Positions 24,718 through 32,705 of a stretch of DNA of 64,000 nucleotides are shown one piece after another. The position numbers and the translations under genes are program-made. The stretch is from the NCBI GenBank assembly GCA_902576115.1, contig CACGUE010000001.1:62001-126000 (forward strand). Reading direction: 5' to 3'. The notes beneath the pieces are model-generated. The model saw nothing but the letters and a program-made list of their open reading frames with translations, was not told the origin of the DNA and did no database searches. Every line of letters starts with the position of its first letter. The first letter of the stretch is position 1. This DNA is from an uncultured Pelagibacteraceae bacterium. Its GTDB lineage: Bacteria > Pseudomonadota > Alphaproteobacteria > Pelagibacterales > Pelagibacteraceae.

Positions 24718-26722
24718 AATTAAAACCATTTTTAAAGGAAAATTTTTATTTATTTTTGGACCATTCTTTTTGTTATGGTTGCTTCGTTATATTATTCCTA
24801 ATTATACGATTTCATCTAAAACACCACATTGGGCTTATATACCTCCAAAAAGTTGCTTAGGAGGATGCGGATCAATAGATGGATTTATACCTTTTGTAGA
24901 TTGGACAAACGCATTAATTCAATTTCTAAGAAAGTATGAAATTTTCGGTTTTTTTACTTTTAGGGATTTCACAAGAGGTATAGCAAACTACGTCGATAAA
25001 TTTTTAGATTTTACAGAAGCAGTTTTGCATAAAGGTTTTCCAAGCTACGAAATAGGACCTTTACCGTGGATATTTATAATAACTCTTACAGTAATATTGG
25101 GTTTTTATTTGAGAGGTTGGAGATTAGCATTGTTGGGTGGAACATGTTTTGCGTACTTAATATTATTTAGTAAGCGGGGAATATGGGAACTATCAATGAA
25201 ATCTTTAGCAGCTATTTCTGTCTCTGCACCTTTAGCTGCATTAATAGGATTGTGTTTGGGTATACTTGCGGTCAAGAGAAAAAGATTTGCAAACTTTTTA
25301 TGGCCAATGTTAAATATTTTACAATCTTTGCCTCATTTTTCTTATTTAATACTAGTAGTTATATTTGTTGGAATAGGGACTAAGGCTGGAGTAATTGCTA
25401 CTGTAATATTTGCATTTCCACCTATGGCAAGATTAACTATTTTAGGATTACAAAATATATCACAAGAAATAAAAGAAGCTGGAGTAATGGCTGGTTGCTC
25501 AAAGTGGCAAATGTTGTTTAAAGTTGAAATTCCAGCAGCTAGATCTCCAATTATGCTAGGAATAAACCAAGTTATAATGCAATGTCTTGCAATGATAGTT
25601 ATAGCAGCATTTATTGGACAACCTGGTTTAGGTCATGACTTGTTAATTAGATTACAAGGCTTAAGGCTAGGTGAGGCTTTTGAAATTGGTGTTGCAGTTG
25701 TTTTGATTGCAATTACACTTGATAGGTATAGTCAAGCTTTAGCATTAAAAGAACCAGAGCGAAGAGAGGGAAATTTTGTAAAGAGAAATCCATATTTATG
25801 CGCAACTTTTTTTGCAATTATAATTTGCTCTATCTTAGTTTTTCTTTTTCCATTTTTTAATGAATATCCAAAGGAGTTAACAGTTTCAGCATCTGTATAT
25901 TTAGATAATGCCATTAAATCATTTACAAGATCTTTATTTGTACCATTAGGAATCTTTAGAGATTGGATGTTAATATATTTTTTGATGCCTCTTAAAGCTG
26001 TATTTCAATCTATGCCATGGACTGGAGTAATTTTATTTGTCGGAGCAATTGGGTGGAAACTTGGTAAAATGAGACTAGCATTAACAGTAATGTTATTCGT
26101 ATTTTTTATAGCATCATCTGGTTATTGGGTAAGAGCAATGATTACTTTATACATGGTATTTGCATCATTAGTAATATGTGCGCTTATTGGAATTCCTTTA
26201 GGGATATGGGCATCAAAGAAAGAGAGCAGAACAAAATTAGTTTTAAATATTTGCGATATTTTTCAAACATTTCCATCATTTATTTATCTACTTCCGGCAA
26301 TAATGCTATTTCAAATAAGTGATGTTTCAGCAATATTTGCAATCGTCATATATTCTTCAATACCAATGATAAGATATACTGTTTTTGGATTAAGAAATGT
26401 TCCGCAACAAATTATAGAAGCATCTATAACTTCTGGATGTACGGAAAGACAATTATTATGGAAAGTAAAAATGCCTTTAGCCTTTCCAGAAATTATACTG
26501 GGCGCAAATCAAACGTTAATGTTTGCTTTATTTATGGTAATGATTGCTGGATTTATTGGAACTGTTGACTTGTCGCAAGAAATATTTAGGGCATTGTCTT
26601 TCAGTGATGGGGGCAAAGGTTTAATAATAGGATTATGTGTTGCATTTATAGGTTTGACCGCAGATAGATTATTAGTTGAATGGTCAAATCAAATGAAGAA
26701 AAAATTAGGATTTATAAACTAG
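24710..26722 (+). CDS. tmoV: Fused double permease of the TMAO/betaine ABC transporter
   Basis: A 670-residue integral membrane protein consisting of two tandem ProW-like permease halves, each with a coupling loop: EIKEAGVMAGCSKWQMLFKV (about residues 258-277) and QQIIEASITSGCTERQLLWK (about 570-589). The single chain should replace the usual permease dimer; TmoV of roseobacters has the same fusion. I start at ATG 24710; the earlier in-frame ATG at 24695 lies deeper in the ATPase gene. A long periplasmic stretch with CLGGCG near residue 50 separates the first helix from the first permease half. Confidence 0.88.
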   Translation: MNKIKTIFKGKFLFIFGPFFLLWLLRYIIPNYTISSKTPHWAYIPPKSCLGGCGSIDGFIPFVDWTNALIQFLRKYEIFGFFTFRDFTRGIANYVDKFLDFTEAVLHKGFPSYEIGPLPWIFIITLTVILGFYLRGWRLALLGGTCFAYLILFSKRGIWELSMKSLAAISVSAPLAALIGLCLGILAVKRKRFANFLWPMLNILQSLPHFSYLILVVIFVGIGTKAGVIATVIFAFPPMARLTILGLQNISQEIKEAGVMAGCSKWQMLFKVEIPAARSPIMLGINQVIMQCLAMIVIAAFIGQPGLGHDLLIRLQGLRLGEAFEIGVAVVLIAITLDRYSQALALKEPERREGNFVKRNPYLCATFFAIIICSILVFLFPFFNEYPKELTVSASVYLDNAIKSFTRSLFVPLGIFRDWMLIYFLMPLKAVFQSMPWTGVILFVGAIGWKLGKMRLALTVMLFVFFIASSGYWVRAMITLYMVFASLVICALIGIPLGIWASKKESRTKLVLNICDIFQTFPSFIYLLPAIMLFQISDVSAIFAIVIYSSIPMIRYTVFGLRNVPQQIIEASITSGCTERQLLWKVKMPLAFPEIILGANQTLMFALFMVMIAGFIGTVDLSQEIFRALSFSDGGKGLIIGLCVAFIGLTADRLLVEWSNQMKKKLGFIN

Positions 26723-27681
26723 TGAAAGAAATATTAATAATAGGTGGAGGAGCAATGGGATCAGCTTTTACTTTTCCATGCATTGATAATAAAAATAAAG
26801 TAATAATAACAGAGCCATATAATAAAGTTTTTATTAAAAATTTATCTTCAAATAATAAATACCATTCAAGTTTGAAAAAAAATTTACCTAGTAAGTTAAA
26901 ATATAAAAAATATTCAACAAACTTACTAAAAAAAAAATATGATTTAGTTGTTGTTGCTTTAAGTTTATCAGGAATAAAATTTATAAGTGAAGAATTCAAA
27001 CAATCAAAAATCAAAAGTCCAGTTCTAATTCTTACTAAAGGCTTAAAGTTTGATAGAAAAAAGGAAAAAATTTATACTATTTCTGAAGATATAAAAAAAA
27101 ATAATAAAAATATAAATATATCTGTCTTAAAAGGGCCTTGTTTAGCAAAAGAACTTTCTAATAAAAAACAAACAAGTGTTGTTGTTGCTAATAAAAATAT
27201 AAAAACTGCAAAGAATATATGCAAAATGATTTCTACAAAATATTACATAACAGAGACTTCAAAAGATATTATTGGAATAGAAATTTGTTCAGCAATAAAA
27301 AATATTTATTCTATGATAATTGGAGCCGGAGATAGTTTAAATATGTCATCAAGTTTATTCAAAAAATCTATTAATGAGATGATATATATTACTAAATATT
27401 TTAAAGGAAAAATTGAAACCACTCTTGGATTGGCTGGAGTCGGAGATCTATACGTCAGTGCTGCTGGAGGTAGAAATAGTAAAATGGGAGGTTACTTGGG
27501 GCAAGGCTTTACATTTAATAATGCTAAAAGAAAATTTATGCCAAATGAAACTGTAGAGGGAGAGCAACTAGCAAGAGAAATTGCTCCATTTATATTAAAA
27601 AAAATTCAACAAAAAAAAATCCCTTTGATGACAAAATTAATTAAATCTATAATTAAAAATAAAAAATTTATATTAAAATAA
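26722..27681 (+). CDS. GpsA-like glycerol-3-phosphate dehydrogenase family protein
   Basis: A 319-residue NAD(P)-dependent 6-phosphogluconate/GpsA-fold dehydrogenase. The Rossmann motif is ILIIGGGAMGSAF at the N-terminus; KGPCLAKEL (about residue 145), EICSAIKNIYSMIIGAGDSL (catalytic lysine, about 193) and TLGLAGVGDLYVSAAGGRNS (about 233) follow the GpsA pattern. It starts at GTG 26722 in a TAGTG overlap with tmoV. GpsA normally has a different downstream arginine context (SRN), so this may act on another polyol phosphate or 2-hydroxyacid. It stands before a sugar-type ABC transporter and glycosidase, which suggests a catabolic rather than lipid role. Confidence 0.72.
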   Translation: MKEILIIGGGAMGSAFTFPCIDNKNKVIITEPYNKVFIKNLSSNNKYHSSLKKNLPSKLKYKKYSTNLLKKKYDLVVVALSLSGIKFISEEFKQSKIKSPVLILTKGLKFDRKKEKIYTISEDIKKNNKNINISVLKGPCLAKELSNKKQTSVVVANKNIKTAKNICKMISTKYYITETSKDIIGIEICSAIKNIYSMIIGAGDSLNMSSSLFKKSINEMIYITKYFKGKIETTLGLAGVGDLYVSAAGGRNSKMGGYLGQGFTFNNAKRKFMPNETVEGEQLAREIAPFILKKIQQKKIPLMTKLIKSIIKNKKFILK

Positions 27682-27684
27682 AAA

Positions 27685-28770
27685 ATGGCAAGTATTAAAA
27701 TAGATAAAGTAAATAAGTATTTTGGAAGTACACATGTTATCAAAGATGTTTCTCTTGATATAAAGAGCGAGTCTTTTACTGTTCTAGTAGGACCAAGTGG
27801 TTGTGGTAAATCTACAATTTTAAGAATGATTGCTGGTTTAGAAGAAATCAACTCTGGCACAATATCTATTGATGATAAAGTTGTTAATGATCTACCACCT
27901 AAAGAAAGAAATATTGCAATGGTATTTCAATCCTATGCTCTTTATCCGCATATGACAGTTTTTGATAATATGGCTTTTGGTTTAAAGATTGAAAAAAAAT
28001 CAAAAGAAGAGATAGAGCAAAGAGTAATGGAAGCTGCTAAAATTCTACAAATAGAAGAGTATCTAGAAAGAAAACCCAAACAATTGTCTGGAGGACAACG
28101 TCAAAGAGTAGCTATAGGTAGAGCTATTACAAGAAAACCGAAAGTTTTTTTATTTGATGAACCATTATCTAATTTAGATGCGGCTTTAAGAGTACAAATG
28201 AGGGTAGAGTTGGCGAAATTACATGATCAACTTAATGCAACAATGATTTACGTAACTCATGATCAGACTGAAGCCATGACACTCGCAAATGATATTGTTG
28301 TATTGGATCAAGGTATAGTTTCACAAAAGGGATCACCAATGAATTTATATAATAACCCAGATAATTTATTTGTTGGAGGTTTTATCGGGTCTCCAAAAAT
28401 GAATTTTATAGATAGTAAAGTTTTAAGTAAAAGCTCAAAGAGTTCTGAAGTAGATATAATGGGGACTGGAAAGTTAAATGTACCAAAAATTTCTGAAAAT
28501 ACTCAAGAAGGGGATAGTATAAAAATTGGTATAAGACCAGAGCACTTAATATTAAACTCAGATTCAGATTCTTTGTGGGAAAGTAAGGTTTTCGTTGTAG
28601 AAAAATTAGGGTCAGGAACATATTTATATTTAGAGAAAGAAGGAGATCCCCTTGTTGTACAAACTGATGGGGACACGAATATTAAAGTAGGTGATACTGT
28701 TAAAATAGGTTTTGATCCATTTCGATGCCATTTATTTGATAATAAAGGTATTTCTTTTAAAAATTCCTAA
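27685..28770 (+). CDS. ugpC: Carbohydrate ABC transporter ATP-binding protein (UgpC/MsmK type)
   Basis: A 361-residue CUT1-family ATPase. Walker A is GPSGCGKST (about residue 37), Q-loop MVFQSYALYPHMTV, signature LSGGQRQRVAIGRA, Walker B VFLFDEPLSNLD, H-loop YVTHDQTEAMTLA. The C-terminal TOBE/OB region is present (IGIRPEHLIL at about residue 277). Such ATPases energise import of oligosaccharides, sugar alcohols or glycerol-phosphate compounds. It follows the GpsA-like gene by three bases, so the TMAO transporter, the dehydrogenase and this gene appear to form one transcript, with the binding protein gene separated by 112 bases. Confidence 0.9.
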   Translation: MASIKIDKVNKYFGSTHVIKDVSLDIKSESFTVLVGPSGCGKSTILRMIAGLEEINSGTISIDDKVVNDLPPKERNIAMVFQSYALYPHMTVFDNMAFGLKIEKKSKEEIEQRVMEAAKILQIEEYLERKPKQLSGGQRQRVAIGRAITRKPKVFLFDEPLSNLDAALRVQMRVELAKLHDQLNATMIYVTHDQTEAMTLANDIVVLDQGIVSQKGSPMNLYNNPDNLFVGGFIGSPKMNFIDSKVLSKSSKSSEVDIMGTGKLNVPKISENTQEGDSIKIGIRPEHLILNSDSDSLWESKVFVVEKLGSGTYLYLEKEGDPLVVQTDGDTNIKVGDTVKIGFDPFRCHLFDNKGISFKNS

Positions 28771-28809
28771 ATCAATCTCAGGTAGTATTGTGTAATATAC
28801 ATACTTGTT

Positions 28810-28880
28810 ATTCCTCTTTTAAATGTTCATTATGTGATAATTTTTAAATAACTTAAGAAAACACGAAAAAAGAGGGGAAT
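28810..28880 (+). promoter_or_regulatory. Possible leader structure masking the ribosome site of the sugar-binding-protein gene
   Basis: ATTCCTCTTTT at 28810-28820 can pair with AAAAGAGGGGAAT at 28868-28880, leaving a two-base bulge. The second segment contains the Shine-Dalgarno sequence of the gene starting at ATG 28883. If the transcript starts upstream of 28810, the pairing would hide the ribosome site. Pairing is seen in the sequence; regulation is inference. Confidence 0.3.
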
Positions 28881-28882
28881 AT

Positions 28883-30211
28883 ATGTTTAAAAATATATTA
28901 ATAACAATCTCTGCAATAGCTTTTGTTTTTAATTCAATTGCATTTGCAGATATCAAATTCTGGACGACAGAAACTCAACCAGCAAGAATGGCTAAACAAG
29001 AAGAGATGGCTAAAGCTTTTGAAGCTAAAACTGGAATAGGAGTAGAAGTTATCCCGATTGATGAAAAAGATTTAGGAACAAGAGCTACTGCAGCAGCAGC
29101 AGCGGGAGATCTTCCTGATGTAATTTATCATACACTTCAATATGTCTTGCCATGGGCTGAAGCAGGAATATTGGATGTAGATGCAAATAATGATGTCGTT
29201 AAATCACTTGGAAAGAAAACTTTTGCTCCTGGTGCTTTAAAGATGGCTAAAAAAGGTGGCAAAATAGCAGCTGTCCCAGTAGATGGCTGGACACAAATGG
29301 TTGTATACAGAAAAGATTTATTTGCAGCTGCAGGCTTAGAGCCACCAACTACATACGCAAACATCGAGAAAGCAATAGATGCTTTATCTAGTAATGATAT
29401 GTTTGGATTTGTTGCTGCAACTAAAACTGATGAAAACTTTATGAGTCAAGTTTTAGAACATGTCATGCTCGCAAATGGTGTAAACATTGTAAAAAAAGGT
29501 GGAACAAAAAAACAAGGAAGAGCTTTAAAAAATTCTTTACAGTTTTATAAAAAATTAGCTAAGGCTAGTCCTCCAGGAGAACTTTATTGGAAACAATCAA
29601 GAGAACTTTATTTTGCTGGTAAAACACCAATGATAATATGGTCACCATTTATTATGGATGAACTAGCTGGTTTAAGAGACTCAGCTCCACCAACAATTAA
29701 TAGCGACCCTACTTCACCAGAGTTGGCATCTAAAACTGGTTTTATAACTAATTTTAGTGGACCAAATAATGTGAAAGGCGCAGCTTGGGCAGATGTTAGA
29801 TACTTTGGTATAACAGCAGATGCAGATACTGATGAAGCTAAGCAATTTATTCTTTATTCAATGGATGAAGGATACACAAGTACTTTATCTATAGCACCAG
29901 AAGGTAAGTTCCCTGTAAGAAGAGGTAATGCAAGTGATCCAAATGCATTTACAACAGCTTGGAGTAAACTGCCTGTTGGAGTTGATAGAAAAGCTCCTTT
30001 AACAGATCTATATTCAGCAGATGTAATAAATAATATTGTTGCAGGTTTAGATACTGCTAATAGATGGGGTGTTAAAGAAGGTGAATTATCGAGAGCATCT
30101 AAAATTATCAACAATAAATTTATAAATAGAATCACTAGACAATATATAGACGATCAATTGACTCTAGATGAAGCAGTAGATGAAATTAATACTGTGCTAG
30201 CTAGTTTCTAG
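28883..30211 (+). CDS. Carbohydrate-type ABC substrate-binding protein (family 1)
   Basis: A 442-residue periplasmic binding protein. Signal peptide to about residue 22 with cleavage after AFA. The mature N-terminus DIKFWTTETQPARMAKQEEM and the motifs AAAAAGDLPDVIYH, VDGWTQMVVYRKDLF and GFITNFSGPNN belong to the maltose/glycerol-phosphate/polyol binding cluster (SBP_bac_1). Ligand not readable; the downstream GH63/MGH1-like enzyme argues for a small glycoside such as glucosylglycerol or glucosyl/mannosylglycerate. A strong AGAGGGG ribosome site lies five bases before the ATG. Confidence 0.87.
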   Translation: MFKNILITISAIAFVFNSIAFADIKFWTTETQPARMAKQEEMAKAFEAKTGIGVEVIPIDEKDLGTRATAAAAAGDLPDVIYHTLQYVLPWAEAGILDVDANNDVVKSLGKKTFAPGALKMAKKGGKIAAVPVDGWTQMVVYRKDLFAAAGLEPPTTYANIEKAIDALSSNDMFGFVAATKTDENFMSQVLEHVMLANGVNIVKKGGTKKQGRALKNSLQFYKKLAKASPPGELYWKQSRELYFAGKTPMIIWSPFIMDELAGLRDSAPPTINSDPTSPELASKTGFITNFSGPNNVKGAAWADVRYFGITADADTDEAKQFILYSMDEGYTSTLSIAPEGKFPVRRGNASDPNAFTTAWSKLPVGVDRKAPLTDLYSADVINNIVAGLDTANRWGVKEGELSRASKIINNKFINRITRQYIDDQLTLDEAVDEINTVLASF

Positions 30212-30225
30212 TAATTTAAAAAATT

Positions 30226-30262
30226 AAAAAAAGCGGGTAATATTAATTATCCGCTTTTTTTT
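30226..30262 (+). terminator. Terminator directly abutting the permease start codon
   Basis: A ten-pair stem AGCGGGTAAT / ATTATCCGCT (one G-T pair) with the loop ATTA, preceded by an A-run and followed by eight T residues (30255-30262). The ATG of the first permease begins at the very next base. Ribosomes loading on the permease would have to use a sequence buried in this structure or start without one. Confidence 0.85.
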
Positions 30263-31522
30263 ATGAGTTCAAAACTTGCAAAAATTGAAAAAAGAACAGC
30301 TTATCTATTAATATTACCATCGGTTCTTTTAGTATTTTCTATTATATTATTTCCAATATTTTCAAATATTTGGATTAGCTTTAAAAACGTAGAGCTTAAA
30401 GATTTAAGAATTCCTGAACCAAGAGCAAAGAAATTAGTAAAATCAATTAAAGATAATCCAAATCAAATAAAAATAATTTATAAATTAAGAAATAGTTCTC
30501 TTACACAAGAAATTACTAATGTAAAATTTAAAGATAGATATCCAGATAATATCGAACCAACAAATTTAGATAAAAGATGTGAATTTAAGCAAAAGTTACT
30601 TCAGTGTGAGTTAGGTAATTGGCCAAAAAAATATCGAGAAAATTTAGAAATAGTATTTCAAAATACTAATAATCAAGAAATTTCAAAGAAGGAACTAAAA
30701 TCTTATAAACCCAAACTATCAGGTAAGTCACAAAATATATTATTAACTTATGAATTTACTTTAAATAATTTCAAAAAAGTAATTAAAGACAAAGCGTTTA
30801 TAGATCTATTATCAACAACTTTTTATTACACTTTTTTTGGCACCATAGGTGCAATAGTTTTTGGAATTTTAGCTGCACAAATGGTAAATCAAAAATTTTT
30901 TGGAAGAACATTTATGAGAAGCGTCTTGTTGTTTCCTTATGTTGCACCAGTAGTTGCTCTTGCTTATACCTGGGAACTTTTACTTGATCCAACAAGTGGA
31001 ACGTTAAATAATTTATTAATTAATTATCAAATTATTGATGGACCAATAAATTTACTAGGACAAAAATATGTAACTTTAAACATACTTGGTTTTGATTTTA
31101 AATTGAGGCTAGCCTTAACAACAGTAATTATCTTTGAAATTTGGAGATATTTTCCTCTAGCATTTTTATTTATTCTTGCTCGTCTTCAGGCAGTTCCAAA
31201 AGAACTCTATGAGGCAGCCGATGTTGATGGTGCAAATCCTATACAAAAATTTCTTAACATCACATTACCTCAAATATTAGCTGTGATTTCAATTTTGTTT
31301 ATGATTAGATTTATTTGGAATTTTAATAAATTTGAAGACATCTTCTTACTTACTGGAGGGGCGTCGGGTACAAGAACATTGCCGATAAATGTATATCAAC
31401 AAGGTTTTTCTATTGGAGATATTGGTATGGGATCTGCTGTTTCAATAGTGATCGTAGTGTTTCTATTAATTTTTATGTTTATCTATTTTAAACTTTTAGG
31501 AAAAAGAGCTGATGAAAATTAA
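30263..31522 (+). CDS. Sugar ABC permease (MalF-like) with a large periplasmic insertion
   Basis: A 419-residue CUT1 permease, over 100 residues longer than usual. TM1 is at about residues 14-36 (YLLILPSVLLVFSIILFPIF). Residues about 45-165 form a soluble insert with Ig-like beta pattern (IKIIYKLRNSSLTQEI, FKDRYPDNIEP, CELGNWPKKYRENLEIVF), reminiscent of DUF11-type repeats. The permease core follows, with the EAA loop ELYEAADVDGANPIQKFLNI at about residue 312. The insert position differs from the P2 loop of MalF and may contact the binding protein. The start lacks a ribosome site because a terminator ends at the preceding base. Confidence 0.85.
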   Translation: MSSKLAKIEKRTAYLLILPSVLLVFSIILFPIFSNIWISFKNVELKDLRIPEPRAKKLVKSIKDNPNQIKIIYKLRNSSLTQEITNVKFKDRYPDNIEPTNLDKRCEFKQKLLQCELGNWPKKYRENLEIVFQNTNNQEISKKELKSYKPKLSGKSQNILLTYEFTLNNFKKVIKDKAFIDLLSTTFYYTFFGTIGAIVFGILAAQMVNQKFFGRTFMRSVLLFPYVAPVVALAYTWELLLDPTSGTLNNLLINYQIIDGPINLLGQKYVTLNILGFDFKLRLALTTVIIFEIWRYFPLAFLFILARLQAVPKELYEAADVDGANPIQKFLNITLPQILAVISILFMIRFIWNFNKFEDIFLLTGGASGTRTLPINVYQQGFSIGDIGMGSAVSIVIVVFLLIFMFIYFKLLGKRADEN

Positions 31523-32705
31523 AAATATATTAACTTATTGTTTTATCTCATCTTTGTTTTTGTTTACATTAATTTGTATTTGGAAAATATTAGTCACATT
31601 ACAAGGAATTGAATTAACAAATTTTAATTTTAATAAATTATTTATATTTGGAATAATTCTTTGTGCAATAAATCTTTTAATTGGAAAAAAATTAAATTTA
31701 AATATCAAAATTATTTTACTTGCACTTTTATTTTCTATCTTTGATTATTTCATCTCAATAAACTTACCTATTTGGTATAGTCTAGGAATATTCTTAATTT
31801 CATTATTTTTTTTCAATAATATAAAAAATTATGACAAAAACTTTTTGTCAAAAAATCATTCGTCTCAAAATTTATTCTTTAATTTTTTAACGTTATTTGG
31901 AATTACACTGTTCTCTTTTGTAATTCTTTTCCCTTTTTACATGATGTTAGTTACAAGCTTTAAAACCCAAGCGTTGTTATTATTAAACCCCTTAGACTTT
32001 AGTATTAATTTTGTCCAAGGTTTACCAGAATTATTCAAGTCTTATTTTGTAGTATTCAAAGATTACAATTTTGGGAGATATATGCTCACGAGTACAATTG
32101 TCTCTTTAGGAACTGTAATTATAACATTAATTTTTGCAATCCCAGCTGCTTACGCGGTCGCTAGACTCAACTTCTTTGGAAAAAATTTTTTATCAACATC
32201 CATATTGATAATCTATTTATTCCCAGCAATAGTTTTGGTAATACCTTTGTATACAATTTTTAGTCAACTAGGTTTAAGAAATTCTATTGAAGGTTTGCTA
32301 ATAGTTTATACAGCTACGACTTTGCCAGTAGCAATTTATATGCTGCAAGGTTACTTTAAAAGCATACCAAAAGAACTTGAGGAAGCTGGAATTATAGATG
32401 GTCAAAATTGGCTTGGTATAATTTTTAAAATTATACTTCCACTAAGTTTACCTGCAATATCATCAGTAGCCTTATATGTATTTATGATAGCTTGGAATGA
32501 ATTTTTATTTTCATTAATGTTTTTAGATAGACCTAATACATTCACATTATCGAGAGCAATTCAATTTCTGAATGTTGGAGCTGAAACTCCTAGACAATAT
32601 TTGATGGCAGGATCTGTAGTAGTAACTTTGCCAATTTTAATAATTTTTGTTTACTTTGAAAAATATTTAGTAAGTGGTCTTACCGCTGGAAGTGTCAAAG
32701 GATAA
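31512..32705 (+). CDS. Sugar ABC permease (MalG-like) with extra N-terminal helices
   Basis: A 397-residue permease, about 120 residues longer than typical MalG/UgpE proteins. The extra N-terminus contains about three or four hydrophobic helices (ILTYCFISSLFLFTLICIW, LFIFGIILCAINLLIG, IILLALLFSIFDYF, YSLGIFLISLFFF). The core begins at about residue 125 (FVILFPFYMMLVTSFK) and has the EAA loop KELEEAGIIDGQNWLGIIFK at about residue 290. The reading frame overlaps the first permease by 11 bases and the glycosidase gene by one, so the set is translationally coupled. Confidence 0.87.
   Translation: MKIKNILTYCFISSLFLFTLICIWKILVTLQGIELTNFNFNKLFIFGIILCAINLLIGKKLNLNIKIILLALLFSIFDYFISINLPIWYSLGIFLISLFFFNNIKNYDKNFLSKNHSSQNLFFNFLTLFGITLFSFVILFPFYMMLVTSFKTQALLLLNPLDFSINFVQGLPELFKSYFVVFKDYNFGRYMLTSTIVSLGTVIITLIFAIPAAYAVARLNFFGKNFLSTSILIIYLFPAIVLVIPLYTIFSQLGLRNSIEGLLIVYTATTLPVAIYMLQGYFKSIPKELEEAGIIDGQNWLGIIFKIILPLSLPAISSVALYVFMIAWNEFLFSLMFLDRPNTFTLSRAIQFLNVGAETPRQYLMAGSVVVTLPILIIFVYFEKYLVSGLTAGSVKG

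Noticed and set aside
26680..26721. ATG start for the GpsA-like gene
   Set aside because: It would lie inside tmoV; GTG 26722 overlaps its stop by one base and places the Rossmann motif at the N-terminus as in the family.
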